A DNA stretch of 64,000 nt, taken from contig NC_135151.1 in the NCBI RefSeq assembly GCF_050948215.1, positions 7,604,220 to 7,668,219 of the forward strand. The letters are read 5' to 3'. A model generated the notes under the pieces. The model was given only the letters and a program-made list of their open reading frames with translations, was not told where the DNA came from and did no database searches. This stretch comes from Halictus rubicundus. Taxonomy: Eukaryota; Arthropoda; Insecta; Hymenoptera; Halictidae. This document shows positions 11,871 through 24,516 of the stretch, piece by piece. Position 1 is the first letter of the stretch; the number at the start of each line of letters is the position of its first letter. Made by a program: the position numbers and the translations under genes.

Positions 11871-12230
11871 TTTTGATGCAAAGGCAGTCGCTCGGATATT
11901 TCTAAAGATTTTGTAATAAAAAAATTATTAAAGGTTGTAGAGTATATGGGCTTGTAAACAGTGTGCACGTGAAAGAAGGAAGTTGATTGGTTTTTTCAGA
12001 AAAAATTTCTAAAGGCCACCTTGTCTGTAAATAGTTAACTAAGCGTGACAACTTCTGGGGGGGGGAAGCTGTTCCCCGAGCATTCTGAAAGGTTTTGCAA
12101 TAAAAACAAATTACAGAAGATTGTAGAATACATGTACGTTTGGATCAAATGCTTGTTAAGGAAGAAGGTCTGTTACATTTTTCAGAAAAAATTGCTAAAG
12201 GCCACGTTATCGCTAAATAGTCAACGTGAT
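11871..12230 (+). repeat. tandem duplication, about 185 bp unit, two copies
   Basis: Blocks in the first copy (AAGATTTTGTAATAAAA, GGTTGTAGAGTATATG, TTTTTTCAGAAAAAATT, CTAAAGGCCAC) recur in order about 185 bp later with substitutions. A partial third copy of the CAGAAAAA...GGCC block is present near 11608. An open frame of 184 codons beginning at 12045 runs through the second copy; it shows no domain and I do not call it. Confidence 0.65.
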
Positions 12231-13762
12231 CCTTTAATTCCGAGTTTTTCCAGTGGAATAATCCAGCGAAGGTCAGCCAGTGGATCTGCTAGGTTAGGAA
12301 AGACGGCGGGTGGTAAGCTTGGCCGCAAAATAAGCAAGAAGTCCGTAGAAATTTGCCAGTCGGAATTTAATAAATTTATCCTCGTCGCGGCGGAACGGCG
12401 GAACGAGTTGAAAACACGACCTTGCCGCATACTTTATCGCGAGTTAATGACGGATGATGGCGGCCGTCTTGACGTCGTCGAGCCTCACCGAGAAATGAAA
12501 TTTCCCTTGACGCAAGGTTACCAGAAGAAGATCAAGCGAACGGGACAAACTTTTACTTGCCAGCCCTCGGGATCGTTCAGCATGCTTCGCCGTTCTTAAT
12601 TCTGAAAGGGATTCTCGCTCTATTGCCACTCGTTCGCTAAAGTGCTCCATGGGAAACACGTGCATATAGAAAACGCGGGACACGCGTAGCCACTTGCACA
12701 AACTGTGTGCAACTTTTCCACTCGTTGCGTCGAACTGCATCGATGCGACCATACTTTGTTCTTCTTCGATCGCATGTGAACCTGGAAGATCGGCAGAAAT
12801 CGTGTTCCTGTAGGAAACGAAGCCGAAAGTATTTGTTTTTTATTTTGGATTTTTACTTCAGTGCCTATAACAATTTTCCAGTACCTTATATTTTTGTGCA
12901 GACTTTCTCGACCACATTTCCTCCCATGATAAAGTAAAACAAGAGGGGAATTACTTTTATTCATAAAAGATTTCCTCGGAAAACCTACAAGCAAATATTC
13001 TTAATTTCTACTGCATACGAGAGAAAATACGAGAGAAACTCCCATAGTTCACTGAAAGTATTACTAATTTTTATTAACATGTTCTTATTAACTTCATATA
13101 AGTTTTTATTAACTTTACATTTTGTAAATTGTCCCATCTTCATCTTTACTTTTAAGATAACTAAAATCTAAAATTTCTTATGGTAATAAGTAATATAACT
13201 AAAGTCTAAATTTCTTATGAAAATGTATCAAGGTTTGCATAAGTATCGCCGGTGCAGTTGCAACTATTAAAACCATTACACCGAAATGAACGCTGGTAGC
13301 TAACATGTGAATATTTACGTTATTTGATACGTATGATTTAAGCTCTTCAGGTTGTTAGGGATGTTAGGGAATTCCTGATTTATCTTATTGTAAACTCGGA
13401 AGGCGGGTCACAATTGACCTTGCAATCGGACTGTTAATGGACTGCTGCCCGGAGGTAATCTGCGTTACAAGTTCACACCGAGTCGTTGTGAACGGGCCAC
13501 GTTTCGCATTTACATTCCTACTTAAGCAGATTACACGGAACGATAAACATTCGCACAAACGGCCCCGCTCCCTCGACAGCCGAGTCTGCTGGGACAGGAA
13601 AGTCGACGATATCTCCTCGGAAATTCAGACGAGAATTAAGCGAAATCCTGCTCAGAAGATGTGCACCAGTATCCGTACCAACCTACGAACTTGCAAAATT
13701 TGATCGCGTAACTTCTGGTTATACCTTGCAGCTTGACACTGGTTTTTCTAATAGGGTGCATA

Positions 13763-13873
13763 GGGTAAGGCCCATTGGTACCCAATTACTGTGGGGATAC
13801 CAATTACTGTGCCTATATTAATTATACTTACTTTTAAAGCACAGTGAATATTAAAAAAGACACATATAACATA
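13763..13873. mobile_element. left part of a GGGTAAGG TA-element
   Basis: GGGTAAGGCCCATTGG and the block ACCAATTACTGTGCCTA match the left half of the complete element at 25748-25945. The match stops where a TACAGGGTGTC end begins at 13874. A possible continuation (TTAACTGATTTTAATGAAAA) is seen at about 14176, which would make 13874-14175 an insertion into it. Confidence 0.55.
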
Positions 13874-14150
13874 TACAGGGTGTCTCACGTAACACTTTTC
13901 ACGATTACTCAAGTACTTGCGATAATCTGATAAACAAATATTTTCAACAAAAGCTGATTAATTTTCGATTGGCTATACATTGCAATAAAAAAAATTCGAA
14001 AATTTTTTTTTAGTATTGTCAAGGACACCTTCGTTTTTTTAAATGGCACTTTGTATTTTTGACTTAACAGTATTATAGCCCGTATCAAGACGAATTCAAC
14101 GACCTAGTACATATACAATCACCTTCGGATGACCTTGAAGGCAAAGAAAT
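13874..14150 (+). mobile_element. one end of a mariner-like element with long terminal repeat
   Basis: It starts TACAGGGTGTCTCACG. About 165 bp in it carries CAAGGACACCTTCG and TTTAAATGGCACTTTGTAT, parallel in order and spacing to the left end of the dead mariner element at 51008 (AAGGTGACCTTC, TTTAATGGAATGCTACAT). A following ACGAATTCAAC...CTTCGGATGACC block also has its counterpart there. No transposase or right end is seen. Confidence 0.5.
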
Positions 14151-16235
14151 GATAATTTCAACAAGAAATGACAGTCTGATTTTAACTGATTTTAATGAAA
14201 AAATTTAATATCTCTTTTTTAATATTCATTATTCTAATATTTTGAACTAGTGAAAGAATTATACCACAAAATTTCTTTGTATGTTATAAAAATATGGTTA
14301 AAAATTTGGATAAGCACATTTTAGTTATTCTTATAAAGTAAAATAGTCACTCTTTGTGGTCCGTAAGCCTAGTTTTGTAGTGGGTAAGGTATGCTGTATA
14401 GTAAAACGAGAATTTTCGATTCTTGACGATTTTGGAAAACTACTGGTGCATAATCTGTTTACTGGTGGCGGACAAGAGGACCCGATTCGCCCATTTCCGG
14501 TTCCGGGATCTCCCTTTCTCGGCCGGGACGGAAATTCAAGCAGATTGCGGCGATCATCTCCGAACACTTTTCAAGATCTCTCGATCCCCGAGTGCATCAG
14601 CGTCTCGGCATTTATTTACATCGACCGAAACGGGTCCTCGACCGCAGGTCTCGGTGGATTTCTGTCCTTCGAGTTTCTGGGACGCGTCGAGGATATCGCT
14701 TCTTTTCATACTCGAGCGAGAAGGATTCGAAAAATGACACTGAGAAAAATTCAGGCTTACGCTTCGAAAATGTTGCTCGATGAATTGAAGATTTCTATGA
14801 CACGCTTCGCGACCTTTGGAGGTGTACAATTATGAACTTGAAAGGTCGGTGCTGGGCTCATTCGGTAGATGATCCCTTTGGTATTTGATCGGAGACAAGA
14901 CAGTTGTACGGGTGTGTAAGACAGGTAATGAAATCGAAGAAATGGAGAAACGTAGGAATCTGAGAGTGGGTGGAAGAAGTGTTTGAGTAGTGTTCAAGCT
15001 CACTGTGAATTGGTGACAACGTTGACACTATGGAAATTCAGTTAAGAATTATTTTTGATAAATTAATCGACGAGAATTTAATTTCTATTGAGGGGTCGAG
15101 AATTGCTTTTTAGTTAGGGTTTGTAACAGATTGAAAAGAATTCAGTTGATCGAAGTTGAGCCTTGAAAGTGGATACCTAAAATTTGGCAAATTCTGAAGA
15201 TTTACAAATTTTTACAAAAATACCAATTTTTCCCAAGGCAGAATTCCTGATTCCATTTTATACACGTTTGCGCCATAAAATGGCCAACAAGTCTTCTCGG
15301 TCTTTTAAAAAATTCTTGAGGAATAAAAGCTTAAGTACACAGTGTAAATTTTTCCGTGTAAAAGTAATTTACTCTTTATAAAATTTACGAGATTGAAGAA
15401 GCCAAGTAGAGGGAATGATTACAGCATTAAAAAGTAGCATTCGGTCAAGGAAATTGCTCGAAAAGAATTGCATTAATTAGTCTTTCATGGGTTATACGTC
15501 GTAATTATAGCAAATATACCGCAGACTAAGGAATCAAAAAATAATAGAACTACATTATTCTTTCCGTATACCGGAGTACAATTTTCTTAAGTTACGTTTT
15601 ACGTCGCCCTTATATTGCACAAGGTTCTCTCGTAGATTACTTTATCCTTAACCTTAAACTACTCCTTTCTTTCCTCATTATCTTTCACCCGTTCCCTTGT
15701 ATTTCCGTATTTTTCTTTACGTATTAATGCGAAACCATTTATCTTCTGCTTCTCCCCCTCTCTGCTCCGCTTTGCAGTCAACCATTCTCTTTCATTCCCA
15801 ATCATAAACATCGATTTTCCCTAAGTTAAACATTATCGCAAAATCCACAAAATTTTATTGACATTCTGCACCTCGTCAATTATTATGCTTCTACTGAAAG
15901 ATTCTGCAACCTTTTAGTTTCTTTCCAAAACTTACACAGAAAAAACTCTTCCTAAACCTAAAAATTCTGCACCGGTGGCAATATCACAAAATTGCTCTCA
16001 GAAATTCTTCTCAAACCATTGTTCTCTCATCAACAAATTCCACTCGTCAATCACAAAAATAAAGAAGAAAAAGAAGAAGAAAGACAAATCAAAGAATCCG
16101 ATAAATAAACAAAAAACGAAAAATGGGGTTGAAACTAGCTTGATCATTCTCCTTACGACTCGAAGCAAACCCTCCTCAAGAACTACTCTCTCTCATTCGA
16201 ATAACAACTTTCACAAACAAGAGGAACACGTATGA

Positions 16236-16700
16236 ATATCCTCCTGAAAACCATCAGCAGCCTCACAAAGACTGTAAAACAACCCGTGAAACAAAAAAAA
16301 AAAAAGCCAGAGGATCCAACAAGTGGAAGACAGCAAGCAAGCAAGCAAGAAATAAATAAATAAAGAAGAAAAAGTGGCTGGTTGAAACTAGCTCGCGAAG
16401 AAAAAGGACGATCGAGGAATAAATACGAAGGTCGAGAAAGTATGGACCGGCCTCGATCCAAAAACCTCCAAAAAAAGGTACTCTATCCTCTCACGAATCT
16501 CCGAACCAATATCCACCTGAAAACCATCGTCGGCCGCACAAAGAGCAGCGCCTACAACCGAAGAAAAAGCCAGAGGGTCCAACGAAAGATAGAAAGCAAG
16601 CAAGCAAGAAATAAACGAAGAAAAGAAAGCGGGTGGTCGAAACTAGCTCGCGAAGAAGAAGGACGATCGAGGAATAAATGGGGAAGGTCGAGAAGGTGCG
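16236..16700 (+). repeat. purine-rich tandem duplication, about 260 bp unit
   Basis: Blocks CCTGAAAACCATC, AGCCAGAGG, AAGCAAGCAAGCAAGAAATAAA and CTAGCTCGCGAAGAA...GGACGATCGAGGAATAAAT recur about 257-273 bp apart. The plus strand is strongly purine-rich from about 16050. The duplication keeps an open frame (a KLAREE...GRSRNK peptide appears twice), but that frame has no start context, domain or splice support. Confidence 0.7.
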
Positions 16701-17435
16701 AGAAGTGTAGCGATAGGGTGGAGGGGAAGGGGTGGCTTGGGCAGGATTCCAGGAGCGTATCGAAGGGGAGAGTAACCTGTTGCGGCGCACGCATTCTGCT
16801 CTGCTGTCCTTGTTCGATTCACCAGTCGCCGCAGGTACACGCGAGAACGCGCACATCGAGCGTCGGCAAACACACGTCCGCCAGCATTCGTCGTTCCCTG
16901 TCTTCCTCGGATTATACGTGCCGAGCCTCAGTCTCTCTCGGTCGCTCTCTTTTCTGGTTCACCCTACCAACGAACCAACCACCACCCTCAACCCGGCCGC
17001 GATCCACGAATCGGCGTTTACTGGTGGGCACACGAAACCCGACGTAGACACCGTGAACACGGCTCGAGAGTAGTTTAGTCGCAGCCAGGCTACTGAAAGA
17101 GAGTGAGCTGAACCCCATTCGTCGGGAAACACGAGCAGAAACACGGACATGCTGATGTCCGCTCGATAGAGGATCGAGTGACCGCCTCCTGTTGATCCTG
17201 GTACCCACCTGGTTCGCGCACCGGCCGGGCCTCTCCCTCGGTAAACCATAATTTGTCATCTTGATTAGACGCGAGACGAGTTTCCAGAATCCGTGGATTA
17301 GTAGTATCGGCTCGACGGTGGTCAGACGGGACGGCTCGACGTCGCGCGTGCGAGGTGTGAGCACTGGTCCAGCCTTCGGATTTATTCGCAGTCAGATTTC
17401 AGAACGTAGAACCGTGGAATACGAGTGTGAGGGTG
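16700..17435 (+). promoter_or_regulatory. CpG-rich block, possible internal promoter or 5' exon
   Basis: The block is distinctly richer in GC and CpG than the surrounding intron, with pyrimidine-rich initiator-like stretches (CCTCAGTCTCTCTCGG near 16923) and possible donors such as CTCG|GTAAAC near 17240. No conserved coding frame is present. I infer an alternative first exon or promoter; an old transposon is an alternative. Confidence 0.25.
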
Positions 17436-18108
17436 TGTTATGGTTTGTGGGTCGTTGAGATGGTTTGTGGTTTTGTTGTGTCTTCCTGGGTTTTGTTCAT
17501 TTCGTTTCTGTAGCCTTCGTAATACGTTTCATGTCTTAGATTTGTTTGGAATTGAATTTGACCTCGTTTGAGAGCGTGGGAAATGATTGTGGGGGTTTAT
17601 AAAGATTTGTGGGTGGCTGAGAGGCTGTGTGGTTTTGTTGTGTCTTCTTGTGTCTTGTCGATTTTGTTTCTCTAGGTTTCTCGCTACGTTTGAGGTTTTG
17701 GATTTGTTACGAATTTAATTTGACCCCGTTTGCGGGCATGTGAAATTATTGTGGGAGTTTACAAAGGTTTGTGGATCGCTGAGAGGCTGTGTGATTTTGT
17801 TGTGTCTTCTTGTGTTTTGTTAATTTTGTTTCTGTAAATCTTTTAACAACGTTTGAGATGTTGGGTTTGTCGGGGGTCAGATTTGACACCATTTGAGTGC
17901 GTGGAAAATGATTTTGGGGGTGTATGATGATTTGTAGATCAGTAAAGAATACCGTATTTTTTTGTGTATTCTTGTCCTTTGTTAATTCTGTTTCTGTAGG
18001 TTTCTTAACAGCGTTTTGAGATGCTGGTTTGTTTGGAGTTTGATTTGACCCCATTCGAGAGCGTGGAAGACGTTTGTGAAGGTGTGTGTTATGGTTTGTG
18101 GGTCGAAA
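17436..18108 (+). repeat. 162-bp tandem array, about four copies
   Basis: The block TTTGACCYCRTTTGAGAGCG falls at 17557, 17719, 17882 and 18044, spacing 162, 163 and 162 bp. GTTTGTGGGTCG-like and TGTTGTGTCTTCTTGTG blocks repeat in step. The plus strand is G/T-rich. Copies differ by scattered substitutions, so the array is not recent. Confidence 0.85.
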
Positions 18109-18804
18109 TATTGTTCTGTAATTTTTTTAATATTATCTCTGTTGCTTTTTGAATTATTATGATTAGTGATTAACGGGGTTTAGTACGGTTTTTGACTGTA
18201 GCACCGTGCTTGAGGGAATAATTGATGGCGGATCTCGAGTGAAAAATGATTCGTGAGAGCGGATGTTATTAATAATGAATTCGATCCACTTCGGAAATTT
18301 ACTTTGTGTGTCGTGATGGAGAGAATCGATGGAGATCGTGATAAATGGATGTAGTAACGTTCATGCTAGAATTAATTCACCGTTTCTTCGTGCACTCTCA
18401 TAAGCGTTGTAAGAGTGCTTTCAATAACAACAATGTCCAGTTATTATGAGTTCCGATATCGATCCATCTATTGTAAGTTGACTTCGAGAGAAAAGTTTGT
18501 TATACTTGATATTGAAACGCGAACGAACTTTTTTTTTAGAAAATATTGTCGGTATTCTCTTGCCTCGTGGTTCGCAAATGTGTTTACATGAAATTGTTTT
18601 CGGAGTAACGCCGTGCGCACGTTGATAGAGTATAACAAAAAATCATGCGTGCCCGGGAAACGCGTAACACCCACGCCAGGGAAGAATTTGCCATCAGTGC
18701 GAAGTCACAGGTGGAAATTGCGTATGATCGAACCAGCTTTCAGAGATAATTCTGCCGGTGACTTGATTCGCAAAAAATTGCTCATATCACGCCCTGTTAG
18801 GAAG

Positions 18805-19372
18805 CAGTGCTGGGCAAAATAGCATTTGAAATAGAAAATAATAATTTTTAAAGCATACCTATAATCATGCAAATAAATTATTTTATTTATAAGAAAACGT
18901 TTTTGATATATTATTTAAAAATAGTATTTTATTTGGAAAATATTGAAAATAGTGAGACTTATTTTGTAGGACTGTGTAAAATAGTATTTCGAATAGTTGA
19001 TAGTAATTTATACTTTTTTGATATTTTGTTGCGTGTAATGTTGTTACGACATTGCCGTCTGTTTATCAATATGTTAATGCAAATATTCGTAATTAAGCTA
19101 CAAATAATACTTTGTTAACTATTATAGTTTCTTATGTTGGAAATTATAAATTATAATATTAATTATTTGCTCAACTTATTTTCATTGTAAGGAAATATTT
19201 GAAATACAATAGTAAAATATTTTATTTTATATATCTGGTTATCAAAATAAAAATATTTTATTTGCCGAAATTTTTTGTTCGATTTAAAGTAGTATTTTAT
19301 TTGAACCACATTAAATTATACTATTTAAAATAATATTTTAAATATTTTTTCTCGAAATTTTGCCCAGGTCTG
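18805..19372. mobile_element. hAT-type MITE with 8-bp target duplication
   Basis: The element runs from CAGTGCTGGGCAAAATA to TTTTGCCCAGGTCTG. It is flanked by TTAGGAAG (18797-18804) and TTACGAAG (19373-19380), an 8-bp target duplication with one mismatch. CAG-type ends and 8-bp duplications are hallmarks of the hAT superfamily. The interior is very AT-rich with repeated TAxTATTTxA motifs and no transposase. Confidence 0.85.
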
Positions 19373-19380
19373 TTACGAAG

Positions 19381-22300
19381 CAAAAAGACCGTTTCAGCTA
19401 AAATCATTTTTCCAATTCCTGCTGTACCTAAATTTGAAATACAGAACTTAATTAAATCAGATAAATTGATGCGTTCGATGCTTTGAAGAAATACAATATT
19501 TATTGGATCTCATTATTTTTCCATCGGCAACGTTACATCGATTTTGCCAGCGTGCCAGTAATTTTTGGTTAATCGAAGATATTCCGTTGATGGCTCGATT
19601 CCATCACCGGGATCCATTATAATCATAGAACGTAACGCTTTGCCCTGTCACGCTCGATGGCATGAATTAATTGTGACCTCCGCTCGGCGGAGTCGGGTCA
19701 AAGGAATACACTGGTCATTCATCCGCGAAATAGTACATAGAGGAAGCTGGTTCGCCGGAAGTAAACGATCGAAATGTGTTCCGTCTGATAACGGGACCAA
19801 ACCGAACCCGTGCACGCTGATTTTAATCGTATTTGCGCTTCGCATTGCCCTCGGACAAATATTTAACAGTATTTTCAATTCCACTTTTACGTTGACGTCT
19901 GTCCAAATCGAAAATATAAAAAAGATCATGAAATTTAAGAATTAAAAACGATTTTTAGTGTCGCGATATCGTTAGAACAATTTTATCTCGTGTCTTGACA
20001 ACCAAAAAGTATAGAAGATATTATTTTTGAAATAACCCTATAAAATATTAGAGAGAAAAATTATTTAACACGTTCGCTACCACCGTCCCAATTGTGTGAC
20101 GCAATTTATTCAGAGATAGTTGAATTAATTTTATACGCTTTGTTGTACCAAGTACGCAACATAATATTTAGAGAGTTCTTTGTTCTACTAAATTGTTTCG
20201 ATATTTCGCAAAGGTGGTACGCTGTGATTAATAAGACATTTGAATCTAGTCTAGTTGAATCTAGAATTTTATTTGCAATGAAAAGGTTATTATCTTTAAA
20301 TCTTGAAAATGTACGAAAACATCTTTTTTTCTAATTAGTATAGTTGTTAGATAATAATTTGTTTGCATGAGCGAATGATTTATGAATGATTCAAGACAGA
20401 AGGTATACATTTTTGGAGTTGTTTGTATTTTAAGTAGTGCATAACAATGATTATTCGCTTTTCTCGTACTCTATGAGGATAAACTCTATTTGTCCTAATG
20501 CTCGAAAAGGTATCGCAAACCTGGACGGTGTTCCACCCAACTATTTTATGCTGTGTGTCGTTAGCTGTCCCTTCACTGACCAGAAAATGCATACCGCAGG
20601 TACAAATGTGACGCTGTGCTAATCACTTGAGTCCAGGAAACTCGGCTCGCGCTTGGTAAACTATTAAATTGATGCATATGAAATTGCTGTTTCATCTACG
20701 GGAGGGGGTTTGTATGAAAATATTTGCTGCCCTGCAACTAATTCGCTTAACCGAAACAGCTTCCATTTGCGTGCACAAATTCCCTCCATAGAATTAAATT
20801 ATTGCTAATGTAGCTTTTATCCAGAAATCAGTATTCACTGCGGATCTCAAAATTTCCATTTTCACGAATCGGGGTAGACACATCGAAACATGAAATAAGC
20901 ATTAAAAATTAAGTAAATACACTCTACAATCTTCTAAGCATTCGAAACAGTCTTTGTGATTTTTTGGTAACATCTTACCCACTTGCAATTACTTTAGCGG
21001 TTTCGAGTATTTTTTAATGGAATTTTCAGAAGCAATAACAATTTTAATCATAAAGCAATCGCTCCCAATTTTTTAATATTTAAAATAAAAATCAGCACGG
21101 TTCTCTTGGAGAGATCTACGATCTACTGATGAAAACATTCTCTAAAATTTTTCTAAATTTTTCTGCTCTTATTTTTAATCTACTGTCAATGTTTGCACAC
21201 TTTGGCCCTCGCAAAATTCTTAAAGCATGCAAATTGAATGAAGATCTGATAGAGGCGAATACGTTGGATACAGTGAGAAATTTTAATTTCAATATGTCTT
21301 TATGCGTGCCTAATCTACGTTTTCTTTTTTTTTTTTTGTCAACACAGAGCTTGAATACAATGGTATCAGCAATCTCGTATGCACCAGCTAAATATTAATT
21401 CGCTGTTCAATGGGGAAAGGAGAGGACCGTTTAAATTCCTTTCTGAGCTCGCAGACGTTCTTTCTCGATGTCGCCGACTTCCGTGGCGAACTTCTCGGCG
21501 AGAGCTCTTCTATTCTTCGCCGGAATGAAAAGCAGCATTGTCCGCGGACATATAGGTTAATCCATTAATTGTTAATCGAGCCGCTTGCGGAAGAGCATAG
21601 CTCTCCCGGACGTTAGACATTCCCTTTTTCGTTACCATTGTCCCCCGGGATCGTTTAATGTCCAATTTGTGAACGTTTCGACGTCCCGAATCTTTGTGAA
21701 TCGCTAACCCACTAATTTCTCTTTTTTTCATTCATTTATTCGTCCACAATTACGGAGAGTATTGTGGCTGCTGGTTTCGTCTGACGCTATAATTTAATAA
21801 TTGATTGCGCTGCTAACAGGGTTAGGTATGAAACAGCATCGCTGAACTCCGCTCTGCACGTGCACTTTTCACTGTTAATTATCATTGTAATGGTGACAGG
21901 AGTCATGTGCTCACCAGTTTATATAATTACAGTAATAATGTTGATGATAGCGTACGCAATAACTGGGGAATCTGTATGCTAGTACGAATTTGTATTCAGC
22001 AATTTATTCGTTTCTTCTCGTCGTTAAATCATTCTTCGGCAAGCAAGAATTTTATAAATGTTGCGAGGAATTATACATTAAATTGAATTGTGCTTTATTG
22101 CAGTGCATTTTAAACTGTCAGGGTTACAATGAATGCGTAAAATGTGCAACCTGTTAACTATAATAATAATTACAAAGTTAAGGGACCTAGTAGATCATGG
22201 AATTCCATTTAAACGTCACCGAACTGTTTAAGAACAAAATGTTCCAGTAACACAAATACATAGAGAATACTATAAAGCTAACACTATCAAAAAATTACAA

Positions 22301-24516
22301 ATATACTATATAATACTATACTATATAATAAAAACTAAAAAATACTAAATCCAGCTTCTGTTGAGTGTGCAAAACTAAATATTCTAGACAGAATGAAAAA
22401 TTGAGAGAGAAGATTAATTCAAGAAAAGAAGCTATATTTATATTTTACAAAAATTAATTCTATTCTCACTAAAAAATAATTGGTGAACAAAAAGAGTTGG
22501 ATGAGAATTTGCTAGTTGCTACTAGGCAAAGAGAACAATTGAATCTGCGTTCAATCATATTAGAATTTGCATCTCGCTGCAGCGTGTTTCGTGAAATGAG
22601 CAGTAGATTCATGAATGTGCACACTATATTGTTCGCATTCATTCGTAATGAATGGAAAATGAAGGATAGTCACAGGCAACCGGCACGAAAATTCGTGTGG
22701 CAATCAACGTGATAAGGAACAGGCTAACACAGTTGCGATTCGAGTTGAAGGATCACGAGAAAGGCAACGGGGGTGGGTTGGGAGGGGGAAGGGTGTTACT
22801 TTGTCAGGGAATGTAGCAGAGAACAGGGGCAACAATTAGGGTAAATATCGATTCCGACCTGGCGGTCTGATTGACCTAGCTACTCTCTACACTTACATTC
22901 CCGTAGGAAAACAATCGGCCGTTGTTTGAGGTGCGTGTCTTTGATGTTTCCATTTCGTGTTAGCCTTCGCCGGGGAATGAATTCTTCTCGCTCGATTTCT
23001 GACGGAGTTCGATCATTGATAACCTATTTTTATACACCTACGGTGCTCGCGATGGCTTACGAGAAAATTGAAACGAACCGTAGACATATCTGCAGGCTTG
23101 CCTCGCAACATAACCGGAATCGGACTCAACAAAATTTCATTTAGAAAATTATTGCGGAGATAAGCCGCAATTTGTTGTTAGCCCTCGTTCGTTCCTCGGG
23201 CATTGTATTGGTATAAATGATTTTTCTGTGACGGATAATGGTCGACGTTGATGAAAGAGTCGCGCTGAAATATTTATTTAACACATTTTCCGGAGAGTAT
23301 ACGACGTGTCTGAGCATTATCGACTAGTTCTACTTGCACCGGACATTGATTATTCTACAAGCTGCTTGTATTGCGTCCATCGTGTTATTTTCTATCGGTT
23401 TAGATCAAATTAAGGTGGGCGATACTGTAAACTATATTTATTAGCACTACTGCAAGTAGAAATTGCCGATAATGGTCAGACAGGGTTCAGTAAAGCGCAG
23501 AGAGGCTACTCATTATTCAATAATGGTATTCTACATTTTTGTTCTACTTGTTCCAAGATACATCAATATGTACAGTCTAATATGTTAGACTTTTAAAAAA
23601 TCAATATTTATTTACAAATATATTTTCACAATCTGCTTCGCTACAATACTATGAATTGTTCCAAAGCATTTCAATGAATTCGGTACAACAACAATTGCAT
23701 AACAGATGTTTGTGCAAATATAAATTTGTGTGATCTAATTCAGAGTCACTGGAATCGAACAGGTGTCGATTCAATTGGATAAGTGTTCTATTAAGCTCTG
23801 AATGCAGTAAATGCATTTTTGGTTTATTTTTATTGAGAACATCCGCTTGTAGAGATTAAAATATTCGTCGCTTGATCTTTCAGTAGAAGGAACCGACACC
23901 CATAAAGAACCATCAGCTGTGTCCCTCGAAACTCGGTTACGTTCCCTCAGCTAATTAAGAAATTCCATTGCGAAGTTGCTTCTCGGAAGTTCGGGACGTA
24001 GGTTCGCGGGGACATGGAACGTTCCAGTGACTGCGAAATTTGTCCGTTTTATCGCGAAAAGGGTCCGACATCGTCGAAAGAAGGGTGCCCTCCGATCGGA
24101 GAGAGAACTTTTCTCCTGCCGAGGAGCAAGAAACACACACAAAAAGGAGGAAATTTTCACGAGTGGGGAAAAAGAATTTTCCTCGCCGGTTATCCTCCCC
24201 TTTCGGCAAGATCGAACGCGTCAGGATGAAAAGGAACCGAAACACGGTCGCCTGGATAAATCCTGCGAACTAATTGAATCCTGTCCGGCCGATCTTCTCG
24301 AAAAGCGTGAGCAAGGATCAAGGTCGACTCCTAATTCTTACTGGAACTCGATTTTTGATTTGCTGGAACTTGCGTGATGGGATAAGGGAAACTTTTCTTG
24401 TCAAATTCGATTTCATTTGATATTTAACACTTTAGCTAGATCCAATTGCTTGGTAGTTTTGTGAAAAGTAGAAGACGAATACAGGAATTGTTAACAAGTT
24501 GCTAAATATCAGTGTA
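19381..24516. other. intronic stretch without identified genes
   Basis: No coding region or complete transposon can be named in this stretch. It holds AT-rich repeats near 22260-22330 (ACTATATAAT), a G-rich run at 22769-22793 and a moderately GC-rich patch at 23950-24270 that is open on both strands. A TTCGATTCC-like string near 19595 suggested a tRNA T-arm, but no cloverleaf could be built. Confidence 0.5.
22769..22793 (+). other. G-quadruplex motif
   Basis: Five G runs of three to five bases are separated by one or two bases (GGGGGTGGGTTGGGAGGGGG and then AAGGG). Confidence 0.55.

Noticed and set aside
12045..12599. 184-codon plus-strand frame
   Set aside because: It begins inside a tandem duplication with a G9 run and shows no family resemblance.
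14356..14835. 159-codon plus-strand frame
   Set aside because: Two overlapping frames of similar length and no domain. Probably composition.
16382..17047. 221-codon plus-strand frame with a repeated KLAREE...GRSRNK peptide
   Set aside because: The repetition is explained by the DNA tandem duplication, and the rest is Arg/Ser-rich read-through of the CpG block. No start or splice support.
19555..19640. tRNA-like T-arm (TTCGATTCC-type string near 19595)
   Set aside because: No anticodon stem, D-arm or acceptor pairing could be made around it.
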